From Actinomycetales bacterium (GTDB lineage: Bacteria > Actinomycetota > Actinomycetes > Actinomycetales > BWSM-131), in the NCBI GenBank assembly GCA_030149025.1, contig JASBSH010000200.1:1-31960 (forward strand): 31,960 nt of DNA, written 5' to 3'. A program made the translations under genes and the position numbers. The notes beneath the pieces are model-generated. The model ran no database searches, had not been told where the DNA came from, and worked only from the letters and a program-made list of their open reading frames with translations. This document shows, one piece after another, positions 30,876 to 31,960 of the stretch. Within the stretch, counting starts at the first letter, position 1, and each line of letters opens with the position of its first letter.

Positions 30876-31108
30876 GTCGGCGAACCGAAACTTTGCTCTG
30901 GTTGCGATGCTCGGCATCCTCGGACTGCGGAGCTTCGAGGCCACTGGAAGCGACATCACGGACCTCGGCGAGGAACACCCTGCGAGACGTCCAGATCGCG
31001 GCCCGACACGCCGACTCCCGCACCACCATGCGGTACGGCCGAGCTCGCCAGAACCTCGACCGCCGCCCCAACTACATCCTCGCCGCGTACATGGCCTCGG
31101 GGACGTGA
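30876..31108 (+). pseudogene. Tyrosine recombinase (integrase) remnant with internal deletion
   Basis: One frame reads NRNFALVAMLGILGLRSFEA, then TGSDITDLGEEH (to about 30979). This is the box I region of tyrosine recombinases with the first catalytic Arg in LGLR. A shifted frame then continues LRDVQIAARHADSRTTMRYG, then RARQNLDRRPNYILAAYMAS, with its stop at 31106-31108. This is box II/III with the His and the nucleophile Tyr in TTMRY. The segment between, which should contain the HxxR motif and roughly 80-100 residues, is deleted at about 30979. The N-terminal core-binding domain is also missing. The product cannot be an active recombinase. Confidence 0.75.
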
Positions 31109-31140
31109 CATCCCCCGGTCACTGATGGCCGTCCGAGCGC

Positions 31141-31146
31141 TAACCT
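31141..31146 (+). promoter_or_regulatory. Putative -10 box for the antitoxin gene
   Basis: TAACCT ends 7 nt before the GTG at 31154. Leaderless expression would favour that start over the in-frame GTG at 31148. Confidence 0.35.
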
Positions 31147-31153
31147 CGTGGGC

Positions 31154-31384
31154 GTGACGTTCACACGGATCACGCTCGACCCCGCCGTGATGGCTGGCGT
31201 GCCCACCCTGCGTGGACTCCGGATCCCCGTCGCCACCGTCGTCGCCATGGTCGCAGACGGCATGACCACCGAAGAGATCCTCGCCGAGCTACCTGACCTG
31301 GAGGCCGAGGACGTCGCCGAGGCCCTCCGCTACGCCGCAGAGGAACTCCGGGAGCGGCACCTGCCGCTGCGGCCGTCCGCATGA
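31154..31384 (+). CDS. DUF433 antitoxin
   Basis: 76 residues from the GTG at 31154 (78 from 31148). It matches the DUF433 family throughout: RITLDPAVMAGVPTLRGLRI, PVATVVAMVADGMTTEEILA, ELPDLEAEDVAEALRYAAEEL. The winged-helix-like domain binds DNA and neutralises a PIN-like DUF5615 toxin normally encoded just downstream with overlapping start, as here (ATG at 31381 inside the stop). The antitoxin looks intact while the toxin is gutted, so the unit is probably a solitary antitoxin now. Confidence 0.85.
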   Translation: MTFTRITLDPAVMAGVPTLRGLRIPVATVVAMVADGMTTEEILAELPDLEAEDVAEALRYAAEELRERHLPLRPSA

Positions 31385-31545
31385 GGCTGCTACGACGGGC
31401 GACGCCCCGGCGGGCCGAACAACTGGCCGCGCTGCTCCTGGCGAACCTCGATCAGCTGACCGATGACCTCCTCGCCGGCGCCATCGTCGTCGTCACCGAC
31501 GTCGACCTGCGCGTCCGCCGCCTACCAATCCCACCAGCTGGCTGA
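31381..31545 (+). pseudogene. DUF5615-family PIN-like toxin, internally deleted
   Basis: 54 residues remain, starting at the ATG that overlaps the antitoxin stop. The first residues MRLL match the start of DUF5615 toxins. The sequence then jumps to the family's C-terminal part: PRRAEQLAALLLANLDQL, TDDLLAGAIVVVTDVDLR and VRRLPIPPAG. A full-length member is about 110-120 residues. The missing stretch holds the N-terminal acidic residues (LxDE...LP) and the central DxD-type part of the nuclease site. The reading frame is kept across the joint, so a short protein could still be made, but not an active nuclease. Confidence 0.75.
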
Positions 31546-31800
31546 TCAACAAGCTTTGACCGACCGCCGCCGGACTAGAACATCCTCAGCTGCCGCGTTC
31601 CGCGCGGTTCGGGGTGCGGTCACGAGACGAGCGCGACTGGGCGCGGTTGGCTCGTTCTTGCGACAGCTGGCGCAACACGGTGGCGTTGCAGGCGACCTCG
31701 AGCCAGTCGGTCGCTGAGGTGGCAGACCCCGCCGGTCATCGGCGTGCTTACGGCCGCGCTTACCTGGTCGCCGGGGGCGCAATAGTAGGGACCGGCCCAG
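31546..31800. other. Degenerate stretch, no clear gene
   Basis: No recognisable gene. A 49-codon minus-strand frame (31735 down to the stop at 31586-31588) reads ATDWLEVACNATVLRQLSQE, then RANRAQSRSSRDRTPNRAER. Its amphipathic then highly charged composition looks like the C-terminus of a lost gene, but I do not recognise the family and it has no start or ribosome-binding site. Confidence 0.3.
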
Positions 31801-31960
31801 TCAGACCGATCGCGCCGGGAGCGACGCAGCGAGCTGGTCCACCTGACGCTGCAGGTCAGCCCGGAGCGATGAGATTCGTTTCAAATCCTGCTCACCGGCC
31901 AGGACGGCGCGCAGCGCCTGCACCAGCTGCTCACCTCCGGCACGCAGCAACGCGACCCGC
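31801..31960 (-). CDS. C-terminal end of an unidentified protein, start outside the window
   Basis: A minus-strand frame enters from the window edge and ends at the TGA 31801-31803, giving about 52 residues: LLRAGGEQLVQALRAVLAGE, then DLKRISSLRADLQRQVDQL and AASLPARSV. The heptad-like hydrophobic spacing suggests a coiled-coil or helical tail. The family cannot be decided from this portion. It could equally be a fragment in the decayed region. Confidence 0.4.
   Translation of the reverse strand, partial: RVALLRAGGEQLVQALRAVLAGEQDLKRISSLRADLQRQVDQLAASLPARSV

Noticed and set aside
1..31960. CRISPR arrays, tRNA or rRNA genes, prophage structural genes
   Set aside because: None seen. The only short tandem array is three 18-bp units without spacers, and the only mobile-element trace is the integrase remnant.

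Overview
The window is GC-rich DNA (about 70% or more G+C by eye) from an actinomycete. The lineage is shown by gene families and neighbourhoods: an Rv3235-family gene of the kind found beside secA, a WhiB1-type regulator convergent with a PdtaS-type histidine kinase, an RsbW/SigF stress pair, a WS/DGAT acyltransferase, a large NAD-dependent glutamate dehydrogenase, abundant GTG starts, and several TAnnnT boxes 6-7 nt before a start codon that imply leaderless mRNAs. I would not name a genus from sequence alone.

Layout. 1-1358 (minus): the cut 3' part of an Rv3235-family gene preceded by a LysM membrane protein. 1459-2727 (plus): a protein with two Sm-like barrels, then a winged-helix/nucleotidyltransferase fusion. 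2812-3042 (minus): a small excisionase-type HTH gene, divergent from a nearly continuous plus-strand run 3233-9036 (SAF/CpaB-like, CpaE/MinD-like ATPase, HAD hydrolase, WS/DGAT acyltransferase, patatin lipase, DUF6912-like protein) in which most stops overlap the next start. 9063-10421 (minus): a GH1 beta-glucosidase. 10597-13579 (plus): P5C dehydrogenase and a GlcD-like FAD oxidase. 13727-15169 (minus): a DUF2505-like SRPBCC protein and two small helical proteins resembling type VII secretion substrates. 15302-20206 (plus): the 1634-residue glutamate dehydrogenase, which with P5C dehydrogenase links proline to glutamate to 2-oxoglutarate. 20361-22971: pdtaS, whiB1 and a small membrane protein. 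23076-29230 (minus): an apparent operon of a 1485-residue FHA-FtsK/EssC-like ATPase, a GNAT acetyltransferase, rsbW and sigF.

29354 to the end looks decayed. A winged-helix gene carries two opposite single-base frameshifts. It is followed by a 3' stub of an MmyB-type regulator, a tyrosine recombinase stub that has lost its centre, a DUF433 antitoxin, and a DUF5615-like toxin reduced to its C-terminal half. This is the remnant of an accessory or mobile segment.

The most interesting points are these: a T7SS-like ATPase co-transcribed with a stress sigma factor, plus a WXG100/EspC-like pair with no other secretion genes in view; an acyltransferase whose HHxxxDG motif reads HQALVDG; a 21-nt sequence repeated exactly in two intergenic hairpins; several perfect intergenic inverted repeats; a CRP-like site in front of whiB1; and the gutted toxin-antitoxin pair.
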